Numbered from the stretch's first letter, positions 43,946 through 52,619 are shown. The stretch: DNA of 64,000 nt from Allobosea sp. (GCA_017307955.1 JAFKFV010000018.1:124001-188000), one strand, 5' to 3'. A program made the numbers and translations. The notes: generated by a model not told the origin, from the letters alone.

Positions 43946-45487
43946 ATGAACGAGCACGACGAAATCCTCACCCTGTCGGCGATCGCCAAGAACTTCGGCG
44001 ACAAGGTCGCGCTGAAGCATGTCGATCTCTCCGTCCGCCGCGGCGCGGTGCATGTCATCTGCGGCGAGAACGGTGCCGGCAAGTCGACGCTCATGAACAT
44101 CCTTGCCGGCATCCATCAGCCGAGCGCCGGCACGATCCAGCTGAACGGCCGCGCCGTGACGATCCCCGACCCGATCACCGCCAGCCGGCTCGGCATCGGC
44201 ATGGTCCACCAGCATTTCACGCTCGTGCCGTCGATGACGGTCGCGGAGAACATCTATCTCGGGCGCCACATCCGCAAATACGGCCTCTTCTCCGACCGCA
44301 AGGCGATGACCGGGCGCGCCGCTGAACTCATCGAGCGCTTCAATTTCCGCCTCGACGCGGAGGCGCCGGTGCGCAGCCTCTCCGTCGGCCAGCGGCAGCG
44401 CGTCGAGATCCTGAAGGCGCTGGCCTTCGACGCCGAACTTCTGATCCTCGACGAGCCGACGGCCGTGCTGACGCCGCCCGAGGTCGACGAACTCATCGGC
44501 ATCATCGACGGGCTGCGGTCGCGCGGCCGGACGATCCTCTTCATCACCCACAAGCTGCGCGAGGTGAAGGCCGTCTCGGACGTCGTCACCGTCATCCGGC
44601 GCGGCGAGAGCATCTCGACCTATCCGACGGCCACTGTCTCCGAGACCGACATCGCCCGCGACATGGTCGGGCGCAACGTCTTCCTCGTCGGCCGCGGCGA
44701 CAGCGCCGAGCCCCGCCGCTTCGGGGCGCCCGTGCTGTCGCTTGATGGCGTCAGCGTCACCAATTCAACCGGCCGACTGCTGCTCGACGCCGTCTCGCTC
44801 GATATCCGCGCCGGCGAGATCGTCGGCATCGCCGGGGTCGACGGCAACGGCCAGACCGAACTCGCCGAGGCGATCGTCGGGCTGATCGAGACGCAGGCCG
44901 GGACAATCACCCTCAACGGGCGCGATATCACGACTGCCTCCGTTCCCGAGCGCCTCCAGGCCGGCATGGGCTTCGTGCCCGAGGACCGGCTCGATCGCGG
45001 CCTCAGCATCACCATGTCGGTGGCGGAGAACCTCGCCGCGACCAATTACAGCCGCGCCGGGCTCACGCGTTCCGGCCTCGTCGATGTCGCTCGGCGCGAT
45101 GAATTCGCGTCGGAGAAGATCGCCGAGTTCGACGTGCGCGGCGCCGTGCCGGCGACGCCGGCCGGCCAGCTTTCCGGCGGCAATATGCAGAAGCTTGTCA
45201 TCGCCCGCGAGCTCAACCGCGATCCCGACCTGCTCGTCATCTGCCAGCCGACGCGCGGGCTCGATATCGGCGCGGCCGAGTTCATCTATTCCCGCATGAT
45301 GGCCGCCGCCGATCGCGGCCGGGCCGTGCTCCTCATCTCCTCGGAGCTCTCAGAGATCTTCGCGCTCTCCGACCGGATCGGCGTCATGTATTCCGGCCAG
45401 CTGCTCAAGGTGCTCGACCGCAAACATGCCGACGAGGTCGGTGTCGGGCAGCTCATGAATGGCGGCGTCACGGCGGAGGCCGCCTGA
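43946..45487 (+). CDS. BMP-type ABC transporter ATPase with two nucleotide-binding domains (NupO/YufO-like)
   Basis: A 513-residue duplicated ATPase of the sugar/nucleoside importer class (RbsA/NupO type). The N-terminal domain has Walker A ICGENGAGKSTLMNILAG near residue 40, signature LSVGQRQRVEILKAL near 145 and Walker B LLILDEPTAVLTP. The C-terminal domain has the variant GVDGNGQTELAEAIVG near 303 and signature QLSGGNMQKLVIARE near 408, with LVICQPTRGLDIG in place of the usual Walker B form, as in this family. Its stop overlaps the next ATG by one base (TGATG). It powers both permeases. Confidence 0.94.
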   Translation: MNEHDEILTLSAIAKNFGDKVALKHVDLSVRRGAVHVICGENGAGKSTLMNILAGIHQPSAGTIQLNGRAVTIPDPITASRLGIGMVHQHFTLVPSMTVAENIYLGRHIRKYGLFSDRKAMTGRAAELIERFNFRLDAEAPVRSLSVGQRQRVEILKALAFDAELLILDEPTAVLTPPEVDELIGIIDGLRSRGRTILFITHKLREVKAVSDVVTVIRRGESISTYPTATVSETDIARDMVGRNVFLVGRGDSAEPRRFGAPVLSLDGVSVTNSTGRLLLDAVSLDIRAGEIVGIAGVDGNGQTELAEAIVGLIETQAGTITLNGRDITTASVPERLQAGMGFVPEDRLDRGLSITMSVAENLAATNYSRAGLTRSGLVDVARRDEFASEKIAEFDVRGAVPATPAGQLSGGNMQKLVIARELNRDPDLLVICQPTRGLDIGAAEFIYSRMMAAADRGRAVLLISSELSEIFALSDRIGVMYSGQLLKVLDRKHADEVGVGQLMNGGVTAEAA

Positions 45488-46515
45488 TGGCCGGCGTTCT
45501 CATCGGCACGCTCAAGGCGATCCGCGCGCCGCTGGCGGCGATCCTTCTGACGCTGGCGCTCGGCTTCGTGCTCGTCGCCTTCATCACCGACGATCCGGTC
45601 CAGGCCTATCGCGACCTCTTGTTCGCCAATTTCGACTCGGTCGGCAATTTCGCGCTGTTCCTCAACCGCGCGACGCCGCTGCTCCTGATCGCGCTCGGCG
45701 TCATCTTTTCCTTCCGCGCCGGCATCTTCAATGTCGGCGGCGAGGGCCAGCTCTATGCCGGCGCCATCGCCACGACGGTGATCGGCGTCATGCTCGGCGG
45801 GCTGTCGCCCCTCATCCTGTTCCCCCTCGCCGTCGCAGGCGGCATCCTTGCCGGCGCCTTCCTCGGCTGGATCCCGGCGACGCTCAAGATCCGCCTCGGC
45901 GTCGACGAGGTTGTGACGACGCTGATGCTCAACATCATCGTGCTGCTCTTCACCTCCTATCTCTCCAACCAGGTGATCCGCGACACGGCGAGCTATGGTG
46001 CGGTCAGCCAGATGCTGCCCGCGTCGATCTGGCTGCCGGATCTTCCGGGCGTGCGCGGCGCAACGAGCGGCATCATCGTCGCGCTGGTGCTGGCGGGCGT
46101 CACCTGGCTTGTGCTCTTCCGCACCGAATGGGGCGCGCAGCTTCGCGCCTCCGGCACCAATCTCCGCTTCGCGAAATCCGTCGGCATTCCGGCCGACCGG
46201 CGCATCATCACCGCCATGCTGGTGGCGGGCGGCTTCGGCGGCCTCGCCGGCGCGCTCTATGTGCTCGGCATCGGCCACCGCTTCGAGCAGAATTTCTCGC
46301 CCGATTACGGACTTGTCGGCCTCACCTGCGCGCTGCTGGCGCGCGTGCATCCGATCGGCGCGGTGGCGACCTCGATCTTCTACGCGATGATGATCAACGG
46401 CGCCGCCTACATGCAGATCTCGACCGACGTGCCGCGTTCGCTCGTCGACCTCCTGACCGGCCTGCTCGTCCTTCTCATGACCGCGCGGCCGAAGCTGAAA
46501 TGGGGCCGGAGCTGA
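45487..46515 (+). CDS. BMP-type ABC transporter permease 1 (NupP/YufP-like)
   Basis: A 342-residue integral membrane permease of the BPD_transp_2 type with about nine helices. Typical segments are FRAGIFNVGGEGQLYAGAIA near residue 77, LGVDEVVTTLMLNIIVLLF near 138 and SGTNLRFAKSVGIPADRRII near 222, the last being the cytoplasmic coupling loop. It pairs with the following permease. ATG overlaps the ATPase stop. Confidence 0.93.
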   Translation: MAGVLIGTLKAIRAPLAAILLTLALGFVLVAFITDDPVQAYRDLLFANFDSVGNFALFLNRATPLLLIALGVIFSFRAGIFNVGGEGQLYAGAIATTVIGVMLGGLSPLILFPLAVAGGILAGAFLGWIPATLKIRLGVDEVVTTLMLNIIVLLFTSYLSNQVIRDTASYGAVSQMLPASIWLPDLPGVRGATSGIIVALVLAGVTWLVLFRTEWGAQLRASGTNLRFAKSVGIPADRRIITAMLVAGGFGGLAGALYVLGIGHRFEQNFSPDYGLVGLTCALLARVHPIGAVATSIFYAMMINGAAYMQISTDVPRSLVDLLTGLLVLLMTARPKLKWGRS

Positions 46516-46517
46516 CC

Positions 46518-47435
46518 ATGGCCACCACCGCCCTTCTCGCCGCCATCCTCGAGCAGACCGCGCCGATCCTGCTGGCGGCGCTCGCCGCGATGATCACGCT
46601 GCGCGCCAATATCCTCAACGTCGCCGTCGAGGGCATGATGCTCGTCGGCGCCTTCGTCGCCATCGCCGTCGGCGCCGCGACCGGCAGCGCGCCGCTCGCC
46701 CTCCTCGCGGCGCTGGTCGCCTCCGTGCTCATGTCTCAGCTTCTGGCGCTGATGACGCTCGGCTTCTCGGCCGATTTCATCGTCGCCGGCCTCGGCATCA
46801 ACCTTCTCGCCGCTGGCGGCAGCCTGTTCGCGCTCGAATGGTTCTACCAGAGCCCCGGTGGCCTCCGCCCCCTCGCCTTCCCCGATATCTGGCATGTCCC
46901 GGCCGGCAGCCTCGGCTTCCTGCCGGTCATCGGCCCGGCGCTCGAAGGACAGAGCATCATCGTGCTCGCCGCCTTCCTCGCCGTTCCGCTGCTCGCCGTC
47001 TTCCTCTACCGGACGCCGCTCGGCGCCTATCTGCGCGCGGCGGGCGAGGACGAGCACGCGGCGCGGTCGGCCGGCATCGACGTCGCGCGGATGAAGGCGC
47101 TTTCGCTCGCCATCAGCGGGCTTCTCGCCGGGCTCGCCGGAGCCCAGCTCTCGATGGACAAGCTGCATTTCTTCCTGCCCGACATGACGAGCGGCCGCGG
47201 GTTCATCGGCCTCGCCGCGACCCTGTTCGGCGGCGGGCAGCCCTGGATCACGGCGGCGGCTTCGCTCCTGTTCGGTTTCTTCGGCGCGCTTGGCGACAGG
47301 CTGCAGGCCTTCTCGATCCCCTCGCAATTCGTGCTGATGCTGCCCTATCTCGCCGCGATCATCGGCCTCGCGGTGGCGCGCTGGCGCGCCCATGTGCGCA
47401 GCCGGCCGGCGAAACTCAACGCAAGACGAGGCTGA
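46518..47435 (+). CDS. BMP-type ABC transporter permease 2 (NupQ/YufQ-like)
   Basis: A 305-residue permease of the same family. It starts MATTALLAAILEQTAPILLA and has NVAVEGMMLVGAFVAIAVGA near residue 35. The coupling loop AGEDEHAARSAGIDVARMKA is near 176 and the late helix LSMDKLHFFLPDMTSGRGFI near 212. GGAG lies 7 bases before the ATG at 46518, two bases after the upstream stop. A Lys/Arg-rich tail (RSRPAKLNARRG) ends the protein. It completes the importer; the acetamidase/formamidase gene follows after 3 bases. Confidence 0.93.
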   Translation: MATTALLAAILEQTAPILLAALAAMITLRANILNVAVEGMMLVGAFVAIAVGAATGSAPLALLAALVASVLMSQLLALMTLGFSADFIVAGLGINLLAAGGSLFALEWFYQSPGGLRPLAFPDIWHVPAGSLGFLPVIGPALEGQSIIVLAAFLAVPLLAVFLYRTPLGAYLRAAGEDEHAARSAGIDVARMKALSLAISGLLAGLAGAQLSMDKLHFFLPDMTSGRGFIGLAATLFGGGQPWITAAASLLFGFFGALGDRLQAFSIPSQFVLMLPYLAAIIGLAVARWRAHVRSRPAKLNARRG

Positions 47436-47438
47436 GAT

Positions 47439-48449
47439 ATGGCCGATAGCGACACCGACGATTTCGTCTTCCAGATCGGCGGCCACGCGCCGCGCATCAC
47501 CATCGCTTGCCGCGAGCGGCTGACGGTCTTCACCGAGGACTGCTTCTCCGGAAAGCTCACCACCGTCGCCGGCAGGCCACGCGAGGTCGCCCCGTTCCCG
47601 CGCGTCAACCCGCTCACGGGCCCGATCGCGATCGAAGGCGTCGCCGCCGGCGACATCGTCGCGGTGCATCTCGCCGCGTTGGAGCCGGTGCGCGACTGGG
47701 GCGTCGCCACCATCTCCCCCGATTTCGGACTGCTCTCGGGCACGCGCGTCACGCCGAACCTGCAGGCGCCGCAGGACGAACGCGTCTGGATCTGGCGCTT
47801 CGACGATGGCGAGCGGCGCAGCCTTTCGACGGTCGCCGCCAACGGCACGACCTTGCGCGTACCCTATCGGCCGTTCCACGGCACGCTCGGCGTCGCGCCG
47901 GCGCATGGCGAAGTGCGGCTCGGGATCGTCCCCGGCGATTTCGGCGGCAATCTCGATATTCCCGATCTCGGCCCGGGCGCCACGCTCTATCTGAAGGCGA
48001 ATGTCGACCGCGCCCATCTCTATATCGGCGACGGCCATTATGCGCAGGGCGACGGCGAGATCGCCGGCACCGCCATCGAAGGTGCGTTCCACACGACGCT
48101 CGTCTGCGATCGCCTGCCGATCGAGCCAGGCTTCGACTGGCCGCGGCTCGAGACCGACGGCGAAATCGGCGTGATCGGCAGCGCGCGGCCACTGGAGGAT
48201 GCCTGCCGGATCGCAGTGGCCGGCCTTGTCCGCTGGGTCGCCGGCATCACCGGCCTGCCGCTGGCCGACGCCCATCAGCTCACCAGCCAGAGCTGCCGGC
48301 TCCGCATCGGCAACCTCGTCAATCCTGCCTTCTCGGTCCTCTGCGCGATCGACAAGTCGCTGCTCGGGACCGGCTCGGTCACCCACGGCGGAGTGCATGC
48401 GGCGCTGCGCGCGATGTCGGATCAGGCGGGCTCCCGCGCCACCCGATAG
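47439..48449 (+). CDS. Acetamidase/formamidase family protein
   Basis: A 336-residue amide hydrolase of the FmdA/AmdA family (PF03069). Visible family features are NPLTGPIAIEGVAAGDIVAV near residue 57, FHGTLGVAPAHGEVRLG near 147, PGDFGGNLDIPDLGPGATLY near 167 and the metal-site segment DRAHLYIGDGHYAQGDGEIA near 190. It directly follows the importer (3-base gap), so the operon appears to import a compound, remove a sugar through the nucleoside hydrolase, and cleave an amide or formamide bond. That pathway is inference. A clear terminator follows. Confidence 0.9.
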   Translation: MADSDTDDFVFQIGGHAPRITIACRERLTVFTEDCFSGKLTTVAGRPREVAPFPRVNPLTGPIAIEGVAAGDIVAVHLAALEPVRDWGVATISPDFGLLSGTRVTPNLQAPQDERVWIWRFDDGERRSLSTVAANGTTLRVPYRPFHGTLGVAPAHGEVRLGIVPGDFGGNLDIPDLGPGATLYLKANVDRAHLYIGDGHYAQGDGEIAGTAIEGAFHTTLVCDRLPIEPGFDWPRLETDGEIGVIGSARPLEDACRIAVAGLVRWVAGITGLPLADAHQLTSQSCRLRIGNLVNPAFSVLCAIDKSLLGTGSVTHGGVHAALRAMSDQAGSRATR

Positions 48450-48485
48450 CCGGCGTACCGATCGCCCTGCCCGGCTCCAAAAGCA

Positions 48486-48511
48486 AAAGGCCCGCCTTGC
48501 GGCGGGCCTTT
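48486..48511 (+). terminator. Intrinsic terminator after the uptake operon
   Basis: A perfect 11-base-pair stem (48486-48496 with 48501-48511) with a TTGC loop, A-rich before and T-rich at the end (AAAGGCCCGCC / GGCGGGCCTTT). It starts 36 bases after the formamidase stop. It is a textbook Rho-independent terminator, probably working both ways. Confidence 0.85.
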
Positions 48512-48522
48512 CACATTCGATT

Positions 48523-48542
48523 TGGTTGCGGGGGCAGGATTT
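48523..48542 (-). other. Putative attachment-site core: initiator tRNA 3'-end fragment
   Basis: On the minus strand this reads AAATCCTGCCCCCGCAACCA. It has the layout of a tRNA end: part of the T loop, 5 bases of T stem, 7 of acceptor stem, a discriminator A and CCA. The acceptor strand CCCCGCA, with A at position 72, is the form found in initiator tRNA(fMet). No tRNA body follows to the right, so it looks like the att fragment left by an island inserted in that tRNA, with the intact tRNA expected beyond the right edge. Confidence 0.55.
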
Positions 48543-48703
48543 CATCATTCCTTGCGCCCCGTGCCGGCAAAGATGGTTGCGGGAGGGCGCAATCATCATA
48601 ACTTGCGGTCGGTCGAAGGCCGCCCCGCGGGGGCGGCCGACGTTGCCGAAATTACCAAGCAAGTGAAGATGGTTACGGGGACCCGCAGCTATCTCAAATT
48701 GCG
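48523..48703 (-). repeat. Three 34-base degenerate direct repeats derived from the tRNA end
   Basis: Units at 48523-48556, 48574-48607 and 48670-48703 are each exactly 34 bases. All start TGGTTRCGGG and end TTGCG, and the first two also share CATCAT at the same position. Start-to-start distances are 51 and 96 bases. The first unit contains the tRNA-like 20-mer; the others are more diverged. Stacked or decayed att sites would explain this. Confidence 0.6.
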
Positions 48704-49146
48704 GCTTTCGCCAGAGAGTTTCTCTCTGCTGGCAAAGCTTGTCGTAGCGTCTCAAAGTGGGCTGTTTCGCGCTGCGGCGTAGCGTTCGGCGTTGAAGCGG
48801 TCACCATCGTGGAGAATCGAGAGTGCTAGACGGTCAGTGTTAGGCATACGCGCGGCTTCCGTAGCGGCCTGCGGCCGATTTCCTGCTACGTCTGGCGCCG
48901 TTGGCCAAACTCGGCGAAGACGCCGTTGTCCAACTAAAGTGCCGAGCGCCCTCGATCCGAACGGAGGACGGGCCGTTGGCGATCCACATTTGCGTCGACC
49001 CAGGTGACTACGACGAGCCAACTCGACGAGTTGTCGGCATCCCGAGGTAAGACCCGTTGAGTCTCGCCAGAGATGTCTCTGTCCGTCGGACTGGATAGTT
49101 ACGGCGGTTCGACGTGGCCCTTTTCCGATACAATAAAGCCGCTTCG
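48545..49146. other. Decayed, gene-poor segment at island edge
   Basis: Beyond the 34-base repeats I see no gene with family support. An open minus-strand frame near 48752-49150 has coding-like text only at its end (TDRLALSILHDGDRFNAERY), which may be a fragment of a lost gene, but I cannot identify it. Base composition is visibly lower in GC than to the left. Confidence 0.5.
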
Positions 49147-49640
49147 TCAACGAGTTTGCGCTGGCTCCTCGTTTTCAGGGCGATCGGGCTGCAATCCGAG
49201 TAAAAGCAGCGCTCTCATCATGATCGCGCGCGTGGTCGGTATCGCGTTCCACCTGGAGGTGGCGAACCGTAGGTCTCCGGAAGCGCTTGCGGTTGGTCCA
49301 GCATGGTCAGAAACAAATATTTTGTGCGATTGATTGGGGCGATGCCCATGAATGACATTAGAAGTCGCCCTTCCGCGTAGCGACCTTCGATGACTTTCTC
49401 AGCGCTTCCGGTCTTGCCGCCGATGTTGTAGCCTTCAATATCCGCCTTTGTGGCGGATCCCTTTTTTGGCGTTCAGGCGCATCAAGTATCGAAGCGCGGC
49501 GCGCATCTCGAACTTCACCAGATTTGTGCCGAGAGGGCGCTGCTCGACATCCGCTCCTTTGATGAAGGTTGAAGCAGCGTTCCATTATTGACGAGACCCG
49601 CAACTGCCATTGCCGCCTGGAGCGGTGCAACTGTACGTCA
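49147..49640 (-). pseudogene. Remnant of penicillin-binding protein FtsI C-terminal transpeptidase domain
   Basis: Joined across frames, the minus strand reads VAPLQAAMAVAGLVNNGTLL, then GADVEQRPLGTNLVKFEMRA, LRYLMRLNAK, IEGYNIGGKTGSAEKVIEGR and YLFLTMLDQPQALPETYG. This is the end of a class B PBP including the KTG motif. At least three frameshifts break it: near 49563, in an A6 run near 49463-49468, and near 49263. It ends with a stop at 49147-49149. No N-terminal part or catalytic SxxK motif is seen. It is a non-functional fragment, probably island debris. Confidence 0.8.
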
Positions 49641-49927
49641 CTCGATCCAGGTCAATACCAGAGCCGATGGCATTGTGGGCGCTGACGCAAACGGCGTCGA
49701 CGATCTGAAATCACCCGGTGAAGATTCGTGGCGATCCCGCGAAACGCGATCATGGCGTTCGTGAAGCGGGCTTGGCCACAGGGCTGGCGGGAACATGGCG
49801 TCCGGATTATGCCGGATAACCAGACCGGCAAGGTCCGCGCAATGACGCTCGAGTTGGAAGGCCGAGTTCTGACGCAAACTCTCCGCAATTCTATGCCAGC
49901 TTCAGGCGTACGCTATTGAGATATTAG
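49641..49927. other. Non-coding or decayed gap
   Basis: About 290 bases between the FtsI remnant and the next small gene. Short frames on both strands have no recognisable family and no convincing ribosome site. Confidence 0.4.
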
Positions 49928-50272
49928 ATGCGCTTCATCTATCTCCTTGTTGCCGCAGTGTTAATTCTGCCAGGCTCTTTTCCTATAACCTCGTTTAGGG
50001 GAATGGCACCCCTTGCGACAATAGAAGCCTCCACACCTCAACAGGCTGACATACCTGACCACAAAGCGATTAGCGCCTGTCAGCGTTGTCCTAGCCATTC
50101 AATTCACGCACACGATATCGGCCTTCAGGTGGACGCCATCAGCGTTGAATTCGCAGGCCAGCCTCCGATTTGGCAGATGGCCGACTACGCTCGCCGCGGC
50201 TGGCGAGGCTTGTCTCCTGAGCGACCCCCAAAAGTGCCGCCAGCGCTCGGCGAGGCGGCGAGTTTGATTTAA
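49928..50272 (+). CDS. Small secreted protein of unknown function
   Basis: A 114-residue product with a likely signal peptide (RFIYLLVAAVLILPGSFPIT). A short Cys pair (SACQRCPSHS) is near residue 53, and a Pro-rich tail contains SPERPPKVPP. No known domain is recognised. The tail resembles those of two other small secreted proteins in this island (52025 and 60334), which suggests a related role in metal handling, but that is inference. No strong ribosome site is visible. Confidence 0.45.
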   Translation: MRFIYLLVAAVLILPGSFPITSFRGMAPLATIEASTPQQADIPDHKAISACQRCPSHSIHAHDIGLQVDAISVEFAGQPPIWQMADYARRGWRGLSPERPPKVPPALGEAASLI

Positions 50273-50343
50273 TATCGACTCCCGCCTCGCGCTTTAGCCG
50301 ATCGATTTTCGATCCAGGTATCTTGTGCACGCGGGATTTAACA

Positions 50344-51222
50344 ATGTTTCTAGACGCGCTTTTGGCACGTCGCGCGATTGCGCGTACGTTTGCCAACATT
50401 AGCTATTGGCCAAGCGAAACTATATGGCGAGAAATTAAGAAGGGTATTTACCGGGACCTTCAGTCACGCCGTCTGCGACCGGATGTCCCCATACAGCCGA
50501 GACGCCAAATCTGTAGGTATGTTTCGCAGATGACGCGCGAGACTGGCTCGTCGTATCAGGGACTATCGTCGCTCTTATTCGACGGCGCTTGGACCTCGAG
50601 CGGCGGCTCGTTCCGGTTGGCGGAGGCGATCCAGGTCGATCTCGGAAAATATGCCCTTGAGCGTGCGCATCAGGATCAGGGATTTCGCTTCTTGGAGATC
50701 GGTGCAGGTTGGGCCGGGTTCAAGCACCCGAGGAGCGTGGGCGTTTGCCAGAATGTCGCTGATCTGGCCCTACTCTTGAAGCCGTATTTGGGAAAGTCGG
50801 CTTTTCTTCATTTTACCAATCTGACGAAATGGCACAGTGCTCTGCCATCTGGTGTATTCGAGCATCCGCATCTGACCGCGGCGAGCCTGAAAGCGATTGA
50901 AAGCCAAGGGGTCACGGCTGCAAGTGTTGATGTTATATATTCACAGGCGGCGGCTTATTTCGAACAGGATCTGACGATTTTCCTGTTTGCGGCAGCACGT
51001 CTGCTCCGTCCGAACGGCAGGCTGATCTTCAACTACCGAACGGAACTGGCCGAACAGGTGGTTGCCAACGCTCTCGCCGCAGGATTGCGCCGGCATATAT
51101 CGCATGATCTCGGTGGCATGAACGGCCAATTGGTCTGCTTCGTGAGAGACAAGCCGAATCTGTCACTACTTGGTACCGAAGCACTGATCGAACGGTTAGC
51201 TGTCGCGGCAGCGGCACGCTGA
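50344..51222 (+). CDS. Putative SAM-dependent methyltransferase-like protein
   Basis: A 292-residue protein with weak class I methyltransferase features. GFRFLEIGAGWAGF near residue 113 resembles SAM motif I (E-x-G-x-G-x-G). DVIYSQAAAYFEQDLTIFLF near residue 200 and ARLLRPNGRLIFNYR near 220 fit the motif IV-VI region of methyltransferases that end in a LRPGG-like turn. The N-terminal 100 residues (MFLDALLARRAIARTFANIS) are helical and unassigned. I use the ATG at 50344; an in-frame TTG lies 7 codons earlier. It stands alone between small genes, with base composition unlike the left side of the window. Function is uncertain. Confidence 0.6.
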   Translation: MFLDALLARRAIARTFANISYWPSETIWREIKKGIYRDLQSRRLRPDVPIQPRRQICRYVSQMTRETGSSYQGLSSLLFDGAWTSSGGSFRLAEAIQVDLGKYALERAHQDQGFRFLEIGAGWAGFKHPRSVGVCQNVADLALLLKPYLGKSAFLHFTNLTKWHSALPSGVFEHPHLTAASLKAIESQGVTAASVDVIYSQAAAYFEQDLTIFLFAAARLLRPNGRLIFNYRTELAEQVVANALAAGLRRHISHDLGGMNGQLVCFVRDKPNLSLLGTEALIERLAVAAAAR

Positions 51223-51344
51223 CGAACGAGATCCGAGGCTGGCGCCACGAGCGCTAGCCTCGGTCACCCCACCTCCTCGCTTGTCTGTATCGAAATTTGG
51301 GGGGATCCTCATTGCCGTTAGAATCCGGGGTTCGATGGAGAGCG

Positions 51345-51872
51345 ATGCTGTACTCTTCTACACCGACCGCTGTTAGTCACGGTCACTGGCGACACCATTC
51401 GATCATTGGGTTGATGCTGGTCTGGCCCTGTTCGATTGCGGCTGCGCAAAGTCTCGAGATACCGCTAGGCGGTAACTACGGAACGGTTGCAGTTTGCATA
51501 CTGGACGCGATCACGGACGCACCGCTCCCTGTTACGTCTTTCAATTTTGGTGGCGCGCCCATGATCCGTGTCACGCCGGAAGGCATGGAAACGGCGGCGG
51601 ACTCATGCCTCTTCAAACGCTTGGTTGCAGAAGCTGGTGCGGGCCAGGGCCCAGCATCGGATCACTCCTGGGCAGTAGCGGCCAAGTGCAGTTCCGATGA
51701 AGGCGACAGAATGCAGACTGTCTCGATTCACCGTCTCGACAACGAATCACTTTCAATTCGAGACGCGGATAACCGCATTCTGGCGACGGCTGACAATTGC
51801 CGCCTGCCCTACGCGGAGCGCGCCCAACGGGAAGTCACGCGCATGTCACAAGCGCGTGAATCTACCAAGTAA
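51345..51872 (+). CDS. Secreted hypothetical protein
   Basis: A 175-residue product with a signal peptide ending near IAAAQ (residue 35). The exported part starts SLEIPLGGNYGTVAVCILDA and contains four Cys in the mature region (VCILD, DSCLF, AKCSS, DNCRL), likely paired in two disulfides. No family is recognised. GGAG lies 4 bases before the ATG at 51345, which I prefer over a TTG at 51297. It lies at the left side of the copper genes but is separated from them by 150 bases. Confidence 0.55.
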   Translation: MLYSSTPTAVSHGHWRHHSIIGLMLVWPCSIAAAQSLEIPLGGNYGTVAVCILDAITDAPLPVTSFNFGGAPMIRVTPEGMETAADSCLFKRLVAEAGAGQGPASDHSWAVAAKCSSDEGDRMQTVSIHRLDNESLSIRDADNRILATADNCRLPYAERAQREVTRMSQARESTK

Positions 51873-52024
51873 GTGGGCAAGGCGCGTTTCGAGAGAACCC
51901 CGCCGCCGCCTGCCGTTCGGCTTGCGATCCGCGTCGGTCAAACGCGCCATATGAAACGCCTTCCTCTGCTGCAATGCGATATCCCTATTGCGAACAAGCT
52001 AGCGATCTGTATTTTCAAGCTGCC

Positions 52025-52438
52025 ATGAAGCGATTTCTCCGCCCATTCCTGATGATTCTCGTCGCGGTCGCCGTTTCGGTGACCAGTTCGGGTTGGAGCA
52101 TGGCTGCGATCGGTAAGAACACTCCTGCCGGGTCCATCATGCGGATGGCGGCGGTGGCCGACAGCGCAGAGTTAGGCGTAGACCATCACGGTGTCTCGAC
52201 GACCGAATCGCATGCGACATGTGCCGCTGATGGCGATTGTGAGACCCAGCCTCAGGATACCGAAGAAGTTGCGTCTTGTTGCGCCACGAGCTGCCACGTA
52301 GCTGTCCCGACAATAATCGGCGCACACAACGTGGCCCTGTTTGCGGGTAGAGGCGGCACCTCAAGTCTCGTGGATATGCACGTCGATGACGCCACGCTGC
52401 AGCGTCTTGATCGTCCTCCGAGAACTGCCGACGTCTGA
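52025..52438 (+). CDS. Small Cys-rich secreted protein of the copper island
   Basis: A 137-residue protein with a signal peptide (RPFLMILVAVAVSVTSSGWS). A Cys-rich centre holds CAADGDCE and SCCATSCHVAVP, and the C-terminal segment is LQRLDRPPRTADV. The Cys/His content suits metal binding. The end resembles those of the small proteins at 49928 and 60334. It is the first of a row of same-strand genes leading to the outer-membrane factor and multicopper oxidase, which supports a copper role. The ATG at 52025 is chosen because the signal peptide starts there. Function not established. Confidence 0.6.
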   Translation: MKRFLRPFLMILVAVAVSVTSSGWSMAAIGKNTPAGSIMRMAAVADSAELGVDHHGVSTTESHATCAADGDCETQPQDTEEVASCCATSCHVAVPTIIGAHNVALFAGRGGTSSLVDMHVDDATLQRLDRPPRTADV

Positions 52439-52619
52439 TCGTCGGCTGACTCCTATCGATTGTCGATTTGTGGCGACTTCTAAGTCGTAACGATCGCGCC
52501 ATTCCTCCGGATTTTAGCCGACGGCCCTCGAACGCTGCGCTCGCAGCCTGTCGAGGCTCGCCGTTTGATGTCGCATGGCTCTAAGGCCGACATGGCCGTG
52601 CCAAGCTCCGAGGATTCCC

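Noticed and set aside
48545..48782. Plus-strand frame through the 34-base repeats as a real gene
   Set aside because: The text begins with the translated tRNA end (VAGAG), a well-known false-gene pattern; the repeats are better explained as DNA sites.
48752..49150. Minus-strand 132-codon frame as a transposase or recombinase fragment
   Set aside because: A short coding-like end is present, but no transposase or integrase motif can be named.
52427..52446. Terminator overlapping the stop of the small Cys-rich gene
   Set aside because: Only a 7-base stem that includes the stop codon, with no U tract; same-strand genes follow.
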